From: Anaerolineae bacterium
GTDB lineage: Bacteria > Chloroflexota > Anaerolineae > 4572-78 > J111
Length of the DNA stretch: 46,195 nt
Direction: 5' to 3'
Assembly (NCBI GenBank): GCA_020433835.1
Contig: JAGRBY010000005.1
Span: 1 to 46,195, forward strand
In this document: positions 33,212 through 41,142 of the stretch, one piece after another
How positions within the stretch are numbered: the stretch's first letter is position 1
Layout of the letters: each line of letters begins with the position of its first letter
The notes under the pieces: model-generated
Database searches by the model: none
The model's input: only the letters and a program-made list of their open reading frames with translations
What the model was told of the DNA's origin: nothing
Program-made: the position numbers and the translations under genes

Positions 33212-33850
33212 GTGAAGACTTATGCAGATAAAAAACAAGAAAATAGAAGTCAGTCGATAGCTAATGAGGTTTCTCAAAAACAGAGAGATGAACCGTCCAC
33301 ATTTCAATTTGTGGACAAACGCCCAGAAGCTATTGCGCAAAGAAAGTTGCAAGAGTTAGCGAACAGTTCTCAAATGGCCAAAAGCACTTATAACGTAATC
33401 CAATTGTCTAAAGATATTGCTCAAAGAAATTGGAGGATTGTAAATCAATATAGCCGTGATCAAGCGAAAAGAGCAGTAAGAGCCTTATTGAGAGCTGGTT
33501 ACACGCCAGATGAAACTGGTAGGATGATAGTGCCGCTTATCGACCGCTTAGGGCATGGACTTCAAGTTTTTGCACATGGAACAGGTGGAAGTGATAGCGG
33601 AACGCAAGGTGATACAATGGGCAGAATTAGGAACTGTGTTAATGATTTAGTGGCGTGGGCAGCGGCTAACCCTAAAGAGGAGAAGAGATCTTCACCTTCA
33701 CATAAGCGTGCAGGTGGGGGAGGAAATGGAGGTAAAAAAGATGATGATGATTCAAAAGATGGCGGCAGTAAACACATTGGTACAGGACATCTTGCATCGT
33801 GGCAAACAGGAATACCTGCTTGGTATCCCAACAGGACTGATAAATATTAG
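33212..33850 (+). CDS. putative eCIS effector with FVDKRPEA leader
   Basis: Start placed at GTG 33212 (212 aa), with AAGGAG 5 nt upstream; TTG at 33179 is a worse alternative. The N-terminus MKTYADKKQENRSQSIAN and the motif FQFVDKRPEAIAQRKLQEL (about residues 31-49) match the leader found, as I recall, on many proteins next to eCIS loci, and probably act as a packaging signal. A small domain (about 70-150) with YTPDETGRMIVPLID and 'HGLQVFAHGTGG' follows, then a very hydrophilic Gly/Lys/Asp stretch and a tail with HLASWQTGIPAW. The toxic or other activity of this part is unknown. The base composition is lower in G+C than that of the operon. Confidence 0.72.
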   Translation: MKTYADKKQENRSQSIANEVSQKQRDEPSTFQFVDKRPEAIAQRKLQELANSSQMAKSTYNVIQLSKDIAQRNWRIVNQYSRDQAKRAVRALLRAGYTPDETGRMIVPLIDRLGHGLQVFAHGTGGSDSGTQGDTMGRIRNCVNDLVAWAAANPKEEKRSSPSHKRAGGGGNGGKKDDDDSKDGGSKHIGTGHLASWQTGIPAWYPNRTDKY

Positions 33851-34177
33851 GAACCTATTATGTGTAATAGGACAAGCAGCATCCTGAGCAGGTTGGACCG
33901 TAGCGGAAACCGTATCGACGGGTATGGTGCATCCACCGATTCGAGGCAAAACTGCCCCCTTCGGTACGCACTTCACTCTATTCCGCGTTTCAGGATGCGT
34001 CCTGCGCTTGTTGAAAGGATGCTGGTTAATGAGTTATGTAAACAGAAATTATGGGCCGGGATATATGATTGAAAATAGACAACATAGGTTCACACCCGGT
34101 AATTATCCATTTAGCAACAAATGCGCGTTTGCGACACTAACATCACCTGAGTGGAGGAGCCGAGTTCAAGATGCTAA
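33851..34177. other. gene-poor segment between cargo genes
   Basis: 327 bp holding several overlapping short frames in different phases (for example 33924-34229), none with a good ribosome site or a recognisable domain. It may be the decayed remains of another cargo gene. Confidence 0.4.
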
Positions 34178-34852
34178 ATGGATAAGTCTGGTCGAAGCAA
34201 GTCTAGCCCGATTGAGTATGAGAAATTGATGATACAAAACGCAGCTCATGTTCGACAACAGACGCAAACGGCTGTGCGCATCTCTAGTCTCGATGCGTCT
34301 GCCGGTTCTAATGGGGTCGCGATTGCGCCGCCAGCGTATGGGATTGATATTGTTGATCACCAATCTGTTGGGCTGGAATCAGAAGATAAGCAGGCAGAGC
34401 CATCGCTGGCATCGACCATATGGCCGGCCCAGAGTCACCCGATCCAACGCAAATCCGGGACAACTGAAGCCAACAGCGGTGCGTTTGGACCAAATCGACC
34501 AAACAAAACCGGACTGCCGGACAAGTTGAAAGTCGGAATTGAAACCCTCTCCGGTTACGCTCTGGATGATGTGAAGGTTCATTACAATTCCGCCAAACCA
34601 GCCCAATTGCAGGCATTGGCCTATACGCAGGGCACGGATATCCACGTGGGGCCGGGACAGGAAAGACATGTACCGCACGAGGCTTGGCACGTGGTGCAGC
34701 AGAAGCAGGGACGGGTGAAACCCACTTTACAAGCTAAGGGGGTGAACATCAATGACGATCCGTGGCTAGAGGCCGAAGCGGATCGTATGAGCCGCCATGC
34801 AGTTCTCTATCAAGGGCCGGTGCAAGCGAAAAAGGTACCAACCCGCGAGTAG
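34178..34852 (+). CDS. DUF4157 (eCIS core domain) protein
   Basis: A 224-aa protein. Residues about 110-205 match DUF4157: NKTGLPDKLKVGIETLSGYALDDVKVHYNS, then YTQGTDIHVGPGQERHVPHEAWHVVQQ. The metal-binding-like HEAWH (about residues 167-171) and a downstream 'LEAEADRMSRHA' complete the pattern. DUF4157 proteins accompany eCIS particles and are thought to be cargo or cargo-processing metalloproteins. The N-terminal 100 residues are disordered-looking, lack the FVDxRPEA leader, and an in-frame TAA lies directly before the ATG. Confidence 0.86.
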   Translation: MDKSGRSKSSPIEYEKLMIQNAAHVRQQTQTAVRISSLDASAGSNGVAIAPPAYGIDIVDHQSVGLESEDKQAEPSLASTIWPAQSHPIQRKSGTTEANSGAFGPNRPNKTGLPDKLKVGIETLSGYALDDVKVHYNSAKPAQLQALAYTQGTDIHVGPGQERHVPHEAWHVVQQKQGRVKPTLQAKGVNINDDPWLEAEADRMSRHAVLYQGPVQAKKVPTRE

Positions 34853-34858
34853 AACCCC

Positions 34859-35083
34859 GTGCCGTTCAGTGTATCCGCTCCCAGGTCGGCTGGCAAGGGA
34901 AGTTATGAAATTGCAGATGGGGCAGCAGGACAGCAAGTTGGCTCAGTGATGGTCCACGACCGAGACGAAATGTCTGTCGAAGTAACAGATTTGGGGGTCG
35001 ATCCGGCGCATCGCCGGCAAGGCCTTGGGAAAGCATTGATGGCTTCGGCTCTGCGCACCGTCCAAACTGCATTTTTAATCTAA
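34859..35083 (+). pseudogene. GNAT acetyltransferase fragment
   Basis: A 74-aa frame opening at a GTG 6 nt after the DUF4157 stop. It carries the acetyl-CoA binding motif of GNAT enzymes, VTDLGVDPAHRRQGLGKALMASAL (R-R-Q-G-L-G-K), but lacks the last strands of the fold. Beyond its stop, IATLSP (around 35085-35105) and EKIAGKL can be read in other phases, as if frameshifts had broken the C-terminus. In related loci a GNAT-like domain may be fused to a DUF4157 protein; here it looks decayed. Confidence 0.55.
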
Positions 35084-35405
35084 GGATCGCCACCTTGTCG
35101 CCCTAGAGAAAATTGCCGGCAAACTCTGATAAAGCTGGCTTTTCTAACAAAGGCATGGTATGATTGGGTACCCCGACCACGCTTCAACAACAGTCCCCCT
35201 TTTAAAGTCAACGGATTAACGACAATACCTAAAATTTGGCTTTTCCGACTTTCGTTGTCTCAATCGAGCTGTTCTATAAACTCTCTCCAGGTGATCATTA
35301 ACCTTTGGCGCCATGTGTCGATGATTAGGTTGTGGTATAACGGTTGCCATAGGAAGCTCAGGCCCATTTTACAAACTAACAGAGTCTTAGAAACGGAATA
35401 TTTCT
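35084..35405. other. gene-poor segment after the cargo region
   Basis: 322 bp with no gene that I can support. The start holds what looks like the frameshifted end of the GNAT fragment; the rest is featureless. No clear promoter for the following gene was found; a TATAAC near 35335-35340 lacks a matching -35. Confidence 0.45.
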
Positions 35406-37406
35406 ATGGATGAACAGAGTCCTTTTAAGATTTTAGGAGACGCTATCAAAGCTGTACCGGAAATGAAATATTTGTGGGGAGTTGTGGGCATTGCGGCTGT
35501 CATCGCAATTGTTGCCTTCTTGGTTCAGGGAGACTTTTATCAGAAGTTTGTCTGGCCTGCTATAATTATATTTTGCTTCTTGTTTATTGTGCTCCTATTT
35601 TCGAAACTGGCAACGCTGTCTAATGAAGAATTTCTTTGGCCTCTTCGCATTCTATTATGGGCAATTACCTTGTCAGTGGTTATGGCTCTTATCCTTATTT
35701 TTACAGCAGTCGTTTTTGCGGTGCCATCAAATGTGCGCAAATTAATTAACTCAAGTGAAACAACGGCAAGAGCAACCGAGGAATCACCGACCGCAAGCCC
35801 GACCACCGATAATTCGACAGCGTTCGCCAGCGGCACCGCTACCAGCAATCCATCTCCAAGCAACACAACTGAGGCTAATCTTGCCCCATCAACAACAACG
35901 GCCAGCAGTCCATCTCCAAGCGATACGCCAGCGATCAGTCCCACCGCATCATCAACGGCCAGCAGTCCATCTCCAAGTAATACACCAGAGGTTAGTCCCA
36001 CCGCATCATCAACAACGGCCACGCCGAACATAAATAATGCTAACCCACCCCAGATCCGCTTCAGCCGGAAGGCTTACACCATTAGCGAAAGCGAGGCTTC
36101 GGCTCCGATTACCGTGACCCTCAGCGCTCCCTCTGATGAAATAATCACTGTCCACTACATCACGACGGACGACTCTGCCACCGCCGGCCAGGATTACGAA
36201 TCAGCCGAAGGTACGCTCACCTTCTCTCCCGGCGACACAACCCAAACTATTCCCGTTACTATCACAAATGATGATACAGACGAACCAGATGAATTCGTAC
36301 AGCTTACAGTAACATCTCTCTTTGGGGCACCACAAACGGCCACACTGACAATAAATGATGATGACGAGCCGCCTACGGTTGGCTTCAGCCAGGCGGGTTA
36401 CACCGTTGGCGAGAGCGGGGGTTCGGCTCCGATTACCGTGGCCCTCAGCGCTCCCTCTAGCAAAGTAGTCACGGTCCACTACACCACGATGGACGACTCC
36501 GCCACCGCCGGCAAGGATTACGAATCAGCCGAAGGTACACTCTCCTTCTCCCCCGGCGACACGACCCAAACTTTCAAAGTCAACGTATATAATAATAACA
36601 GGGGTAAATACGAGGACGCAGAGATCGTACAGCTTGAATTAAGAGATCCTTCTGAAGCCACTCTCGCCTCACCAAACCAGGCTACCAGGTTGACAATCGA
36701 AGACGAAGACGCTCCTATTTTTATCGATGATTTTACTGAAAATAAAAACGGTTGGAGTAACAACCGCGACCCGGATGTATTATGGACCGACGGGAAAGTT
36801 ACTCGTTTATCTCCCTACGATGGAAGATACCTATGGAGTGTGTGGGACACCAAAATAAACGGGGCTTGGACCTATGTCCTCGAACCAACACATCTTAAAG
36901 CTCTGGATTTTGAGATTCAAGTTGAGGCAAAGATACTCACAACAAAAGAGCAGGATCCTCCCGTAAATTTCGTAATCGTCTTTCGCGTTCAGTGTAAAGA
37001 TACATCCGGGCGATGTGAGGCAATGGACATGTACCGTGTCTCCATAGGCCCTAAAATAGGTACTAATACGTGTGACAGGAGCATCTCCACAAATCCTAAT
37101 AATGAGGAGTTGTATATCGAGGTAACAAAAATCTCATGGGAGGGAGGTAGTGAAAAACAAGACTCAAAAGGCTGTCGATACGGCCGAGTCGAAGGGCTAG
37201 CGCATACGTATAACCTTAGAGTAATATTCAACAATGAAAAACTTAAAGTAGAAGCCAACAACGTCATATTACTACCCGACATCTCGATAGGCTTAGAAAG
37301 CCAACAAGCCGGCCGGATCGGCATTGGCGTCGAGTTACCCACGAAAGGCACAGAAGCAGATATCGAATTTACTAAAGTCATAATCCGCGATCCCGTGGAA
37401 GAGTAA
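35406..37406 (+). CDS. membrane protein with two Calx-beta domains
   Basis: A 666-aa protein. Three hydrophobic segments lie in residues about 20-115, followed by a Ser/Thr/Pro-rich linker with repeated SPSPSNT/TASSTAS units (about 120-210). Two Calx-beta domains (about 215-320 and 325-440) have the signature 'SAPITVTLSAPS', 'DDSATAGQDYESAEGTLTFSPGDT' and 'DDDEPP'. Their genes are nearly identical over 36098-36248 and 36422-36572, a recent in-frame tandem duplication. The last ~220 residues are a lectin/LamG-like beta domain (FIDDFTENKNGWSNN ... GRIGIGVELPT). Probably a calcium-binding surface protein; a link to the adjacent eCIS is possible but not shown. Confidence 0.85.
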   Translation: MDEQSPFKILGDAIKAVPEMKYLWGVVGIAAVIAIVAFLVQGDFYQKFVWPAIIIFCFLFIVLLFSKLATLSNEEFLWPLRILLWAITLSVVMALILIFTAVVFAVPSNVRKLINSSETTARATEESPTASPTTDNSTAFASGTATSNPSPSNTTEANLAPSTTTASSPSPSDTPAISPTASSTASSPSPSNTPEVSPTASSTTATPNINNANPPQIRFSRKAYTISESEASAPITVTLSAPSDEIITVHYITTDDSATAGQDYESAEGTLTFSPGDTTQTIPVTITNDDTDEPDEFVQLTVTSLFGAPQTATLTINDDDEPPTVGFSQAGYTVGESGGSAPITVALSAPSSKVVTVHYTTMDDSATAGKDYESAEGTLSFSPGDTTQTFKVNVYNNNRGKYEDAEIVQLELRDPSEATLASPNQATRLTIEDEDAPIFIDDFTENKNGWSNNRDPDVLWTDGKVTRLSPYDGRYLWSVWDTKINGAWTYVLEPTHLKALDFEIQVEAKILTTKEQDPPVNFVIVFRVQCKDTSGRCEAMDMYRVSIGPKIGTNTCDRSISTNPNNEELYIEVTKISWEGGSEKQDSKGCRYGRVEGLAHTYNLRVIFNNEKLKVEANNVILLPDISIGLESQQAGRIGIGVELPTKGTEADIEFTKVIIRDPVEE

Positions 37407-37511
37407 ACATAACGGGACTAAAATAAGGGAGTACTTCTTTTTTCCCAAAAGCCGGTAAATTCGGCCAAGAGTACCAATAAATCCAATTAATTAACCGATA
37501 AAAATTGCAAC

Positions 37512-37543
37512 AAAAAAGGCCAGTCTTAGGACTGGCCTTTTTT
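37512..37543. terminator. bidirectional intrinsic terminator
   Basis: A-run, GGCCAGTC stem (37518-37525), TTAG loop, GACTGGCC, then six T (37538-37543). Ends the Calx-beta gene and, with its A-tract, can serve transcripts from the other side too. Confidence 0.85.
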
Positions 37544-37758
37544 AGTTTTAATATTCTAACTTTTATTTAAGCGCAAGCTAATGGCATACCTATATTAATT
37601 GGTTATAGTAAATTTAACTTGGTAATGTTTCAGTGAGGGGGTAACATCACCAAAGATAAAACTTTCGTCTCCATCTGCCACAGCGACGAAACACAACAAA
37701 ACGTATTCATGCATCTCCTTATAAGCATAGCACTCTCTTTAACTCCTTATCATCCTCT

Positions 37759-37791
37759 AACAAACCGGCCTTGAGCCGGTTTGTTATTTTT
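37759..37791 (+). terminator. intrinsic terminator without an assigned gene
   Basis: An 11-bp stem (37759-37769 with 37775-37785, core CCGGC/GCCGG) followed by ATTTTT. Only the plus strand has the U-run. No ORF lies between it and the previous terminator. Confidence 0.65.
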
Positions 37792-37890
37792 AAAGCGTTA
37801 TTAAGCGGATGATAACCACCGGGTCAAAAGCTCCTCTGAGGGTGCTAAAGCATCCGGCCCAATATAGTTTTTTAGCTAATCGCGATTAAA

Positions 37891-39396
37891 TTATTCAAGC
37901 CTGAAATTATCCAGATGGATAATGTTCAGTTCCGTTTCACCCACATCACCCTCTTCATTCTCAAGCCGAATAAAGACGGTTATCGCCTCGGCTTGAGCCT
38001 TCACCTTGATCGACGGATAGCGCCATTCATTGTCTCGACCATCGCGATCACCCCAGACTACGCTGGCAGCTTTGTAATCACCGCCACCGGTCGGATCGAT
38101 GCCGATGGTTTTGAAAATCTTGTTATGCACCGGCGGGCCGCTGGTCCCCTGGAAAAATGAAACCATCGAGCCACCAAAGGTGTACGATTTTCCCGGCTGG
38201 GCAGCGACAGTCTGGTACAGCACCAAATCAAACTCGTAGCGACTGGTGATTACCTGCGAATGACGCCCATGGATGTGATAATCGTGTCCGCCGCCGCCAA
38301 AATAGCGCTGCGTAAATTTAGCGAAGACACCGCTATCCATCATGTGAAACCGGCGACCACTCTTTTCACGAATGGTTTTTAGGCTCCAATATTTAGCGTA
38401 CCGCTCCGGAAACTGGTTTTCTTTCCAAACCTTTGTTTCTCCATCACGAACATAGGGTTGATATTCGTCAAAGCTGCCGTTTGTGAGGCTGGGATACACA
38501 GAACCACTGGGAACGCTCGGCGTTGGTTTGGGATCGGGCTGCTCCGGTTCCGGTTGGGGGTCTGGTTTGGTCTCAGGCGTATCAGGTGGCTGTGGTGTGG
38601 GAAACGGTGTGGAGCCAACGGTATCGGCCCAGGCACCAAAGATATCCGGTATTTTGGCCGCCAGATTGAGATCACCACTGATTTTTATCTGCCCTTGGCG
38701 GTATGCTTGCGTGGTGTTTAATTTTCCTTCCGCTAATTTAGTAAAGTTGGTATCACTGATGATGATGATCACATTGGGTGAATCGATCTGAACTTTACTG
38801 GCACTACATGTGCCATTAGAAACGGTCACCGTCCAGGTGCCGCCATCGGTTCCGGAGATTTGAAACTGATACGTTGCTCGCAGGCTACCGGCTTTATTGG
38901 GCCGAAAACCGTTGGGCATTGTGCGCGCGTAGTCGGAAGTAGTCGGGACATCACTGGTCTCCGCAGGCGTGGGATCGACCGGAGGCGTTGTTGGAGAGGG
39001 CGTATCGGGCGCAGGAGTTGCCGGAGGGGGCGTATCGACTTTAACTTGAGACTCCCAGGGCGGGAAGATTTCGGTAAATTTGAAGGCCAAATTTGTATCG
39101 CCACTAATGTGAATTTGCTTCCTCTGAACAGCTCCACGTATATCTAAGCGACCGCCGGCCAGTTTGATATAATTATCGGTACTCATAGCAATTTGCGTGT
39201 TGGCATTCGATGGCCGTCCCGAGGCAATTTGGCAGCGCCCGTCAGCAACCGATACCGTCCAATCGCCGCCGCCCGTACCGGAAAGTTGAAGATAATAGGT
39301 AGCCTTGAGGCCACCGGCTTTGTTTGAGGCAAAGCCTTTGCTCATAGCTTGCACATAATCTGCTACTTTTGATGTGTTACTCACAAGCCTCTCCAA
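37891..39396 (-). CDS. tandem SCP2-domain protein with beta-sandwich C-terminus
   Basis: A 501-aa protein with no signal peptide. Two SCP2-type sterol-carrier domains lie at about residues 9-113 and 150-265: MSKGFASNKAGGLKATYYLQLSGTGGGDWTVSV and MPNGFRPNKAGSLRATYQFQISGTDGGTWTVTV, each followed by a DTNLAFKFTEIF/DLNLAAKIPDIF end. A Pro/Thr/Asp-rich linker separates them and another (PQPEPEQPDPKP) leads to a C-terminal ~200-aa beta-sandwich resembling a carbohydrate-binding module (NGSFDEYQPY ... LDNFRLE). SCP2 domains bind lipids, so this may be a lipid- and glycan-binding protein. The domain combination is unusual. No clear promoter was found. Confidence 0.8.
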   Translation of the reverse strand: MERLVSNTSKVADYVQAMSKGFASNKAGGLKATYYLQLSGTGGGDWTVSVADGRCQIASGRPSNANTQIAMSTDNYIKLAGGRLDIRGAVQRKQIHISGDTNLAFKFTEIFPPWESQVKVDTPPPATPAPDTPSPTTPPVDPTPAETSDVPTTSDYARTMPNGFRPNKAGSLRATYQFQISGTDGGTWTVTVSNGTCSASKVQIDSPNVIIIISDTNFTKLAEGKLNTTQAYRQGQIKISGDLNLAAKIPDIFGAWADTVGSTPFPTPQPPDTPETKPDPQPEPEQPDPKPTPSVPSGSVYPSLTNGSFDEYQPYVRDGETKVWKENQFPERYAKYWSLKTIREKSGRRFHMMDSGVFAKFTQRYFGGGGHDYHIHGRHSQVITSRYEFDLVLYQTVAAQPGKSYTFGGSMVSFFQGTSGPPVHNKIFKTIGIDPTGGGDYKAASVVWGDRDGRDNEWRYPSIKVKAQAEAITVFIRLENEEGDVGETELNIIHLDNFRLE

Positions 39397-39631
39397 TTTA
39401 GAAATTAATTGATATGAATGTTGTTAAAAACTTACTTTTATAACCTACTACAATCCTAACCCTTTTCTTAGTTATTTCCTATCGGATTTTAATAGCCAAA
39501 TTTATTAAATTGCGTTAATATATACGGTAGACCAACTCTTCCATTTCAACAAGAGTACATTTACAAACCAGCCCGATAAAATCACGTAAACTAAAAAGTT
39601 AATACATATCATACAACAAAGGTGTTATGAG

Positions 39632-39856
39632 ATGAACTTATCGGTGATAACGTTACAGAGTCACCCTACCCAATTTTTTGCCCAATGCCCTATCACCCAC
39701 CAACGTGTGGCGGTTCGTGATTCGCAGGATTTTGATCTTGTTAATCAACAAGGAATATGGTGGCGTTGTACAGGTTGTGGAGGCTGGCACGTATCTCTGG
39801 ACAAAAATGTAATGGACAAACCAGACATTGTTAATGTATTTGGAGATATGGTTTAA
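39632..39856 (+). CDS. small zinc-ribbon-like protein
   Basis: A 74-aa protein with a possible Zn-binding set: CPITHQ (Cys about residue 19) and CTGCGGWH (about residues 46-53). AAAGGTG lies 11 nt upstream of the ATG. Function not known. It lies alone between two minus-strand genes. Confidence 0.6.
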   Translation: MNLSVITLQSHPTQFFAQCPITHQRVAVRDSQDFDLVNQQGIWWRCTGCGGWHVSLDKNVMDKPDIVNVFGDMV

Positions 39857-39880
39857 AGTCTGGCGAATAGGTGGGGCGAC

Positions 39881-41035
39881 CTAATCCTCAAGTAGCATGC
39901 CGGCTTGAGCAGGCTCGAAACCTTCGGGCCAGGCAGTGGCGTTGTTATATTTTGCTCCACGCAGATCCGCGCCTTGTAAATTGGCTTCAGCCAGATTGGC
40001 TCTGGCCAGGTTTGCCTCACGTAAATTGGCTTCGCTTAGATTGGCTAACTTCAAATTGGCACGCGTTAAATCGGCTCCATTGAGGTTTGCCTGCGTTAAA
40101 TTAGCATTTTCTAAATTGGCACTAAACAGATCTGCCTTGTTAAGGTTGACCCCGTGCAAATCGGCGGCAACCAAATTTGTCATAAATAGATTAGCGTGCG
40201 ATAGATTGGCTTCGCTAAGGTCGGCACCATGCATATTAACCTTGCTAAGATTGGTGTTTTGTAAATCGACGCCCTTAAAACTCCAATCGTCAAAACCTTG
40301 ATTAATTAATCTCCAGACCGTGCGCCACTTTTCATCAATGTCGGTGGTCTCATCCATTTTAACGCCCATTAAATTGGCCCCGTTTAAGTCCGCACCCTGT
40401 AAATTGGCCCCCACCAGATTTGCTTCAAAAAAATTGGTCTCCACTAAAATGGCGTTATTGAGTTGGGCGTGGCTTAAATCAACTTCACGTAGATTGGCCT
40501 GGCTCAAATTAGCGCGCGTTAAATCAACTTCCGACAGATCAGCCAGATGCATATTCGCCAATTCTAATCGGGCTTCGCTCAGGTTAGCCTGATTAAAATT
40601 GGTACGCCGAAAGTTGCCCCGCCTAAGATCGGCCTGCCGAAGATCAAGACCACTCAGATCGGCCCAGCTTAAATTCACTCCCGTTAAAATGACGCCTATT
40701 AAACTGGCTTTTTTGAGAAACGTGCCGCCTAAATTGGCACCGCTTAAATTGGCTTTATTCAAATCAGCATGATCGAAATTTGCCCAGGTTAAATCAGCAA
40801 AACTCAGATCAGCCTCGCTCAGATTAGCTTCGCTCAAATTTGTCTCAACCAATTTGGCTCTGCTCAAGTTGGCCTGGCTAAAATCAATCTGGCCAAGATC
40901 AGTATCGCTCAAATCAATTTCACTGAGATCAATTTGGCGCAGGCTAGGTTTAACACCCTGTTCAAGTGCCGTTTCGATTATTTCTGAAACCTGTTCCCGA
41001 GTCATCGCAGGCATAGAATTTTCTATTTCCTCCAT
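39881..41035 (-). CDS. pentapeptide-repeat protein
   Basis: A 384-aa protein made almost entirely of A(D/N)Lxx pentapeptides (about residues 35-375), which form a right-handed quadrilateral beta-helix. After a short acidic N-terminus (MEEIENSMPAMTREQVSEIIETALEQG) the repeats run to a break at about 222-252, where KWRTVWRLINQGFDDWSFKG makes a non-repeat insert seen in other bacterial pentapeptide proteins, before continuing. The C-terminus ends with GAKYNNATAWPEGFEPAQAGMLLED. Such proteins can mimic DNA or act as scaffolds; nothing in context assigns a target. Confidence 0.93.
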   Translation of the reverse strand: MEEIENSMPAMTREQVSEIIETALEQGVKPSLRQIDLSEIDLSDTDLGQIDFSQANLSRAKLVETNLSEANLSEADLSFADLTWANFDHADLNKANLSGANLGGTFLKKASLIGVILTGVNLSWADLSGLDLRQADLRRGNFRRTNFNQANLSEARLELANMHLADLSEVDLTRANLSQANLREVDLSHAQLNNAILVETNFFEANLVGANLQGADLNGANLMGVKMDETTDIDEKWRTVWRLINQGFDDWSFKGVDLQNTNLSKVNMHGADLSEANLSHANLFMTNLVAADLHGVNLNKADLFSANLENANLTQANLNGADLTRANLKLANLSEANLREANLARANLAEANLQGADLRGAKYNNATAWPEGFEPAQAGMLLED

Positions 41036-41090
41036 CCACGTACCAGGTAGCTTTACACGAAGTATCCGGTATAAAATTCAAAACATGATT

Positions 41091-41119
41091 ACTTTATCAT
41101 GTATATTGCCAGAGTTCAA
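41091..41119 (-). promoter_or_regulatory. candidate promoter of the pentapeptide gene
   Basis: On the minus strand TTGAAC (41114-41119), 17 nt, TAAAGT (41091-41096), about 55 nt before the start codon at 41035. Confidence 0.4.
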
Positions 41120-41142
41120 TCTGCATTACAATTTTTGCACGG

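Larger units (their letters stand above)
37407..37890. other. intergenic region between convergent genes with two terminators
   Basis: Holds two strong hairpins, at 37512-37543 and 37759-37791. The 215 bp between them has no ORF of any length and contains an isolated TATAGT (37604-37609). A small non-coding transcript ending at the second hairpin is possible. Confidence 0.5.

Noticed and set aside
33924..34229. 101-aa frame between the cargo genes
   Set aside because: Overlaps the DUF4157 start, no recognisable domain and no ribosome site.
39936..40592. Plus-strand frames rich in Lys, Leu and Arg
   Set aside because: Antisense to the pentapeptide repeats; their regular pattern is inherited from the real gene.
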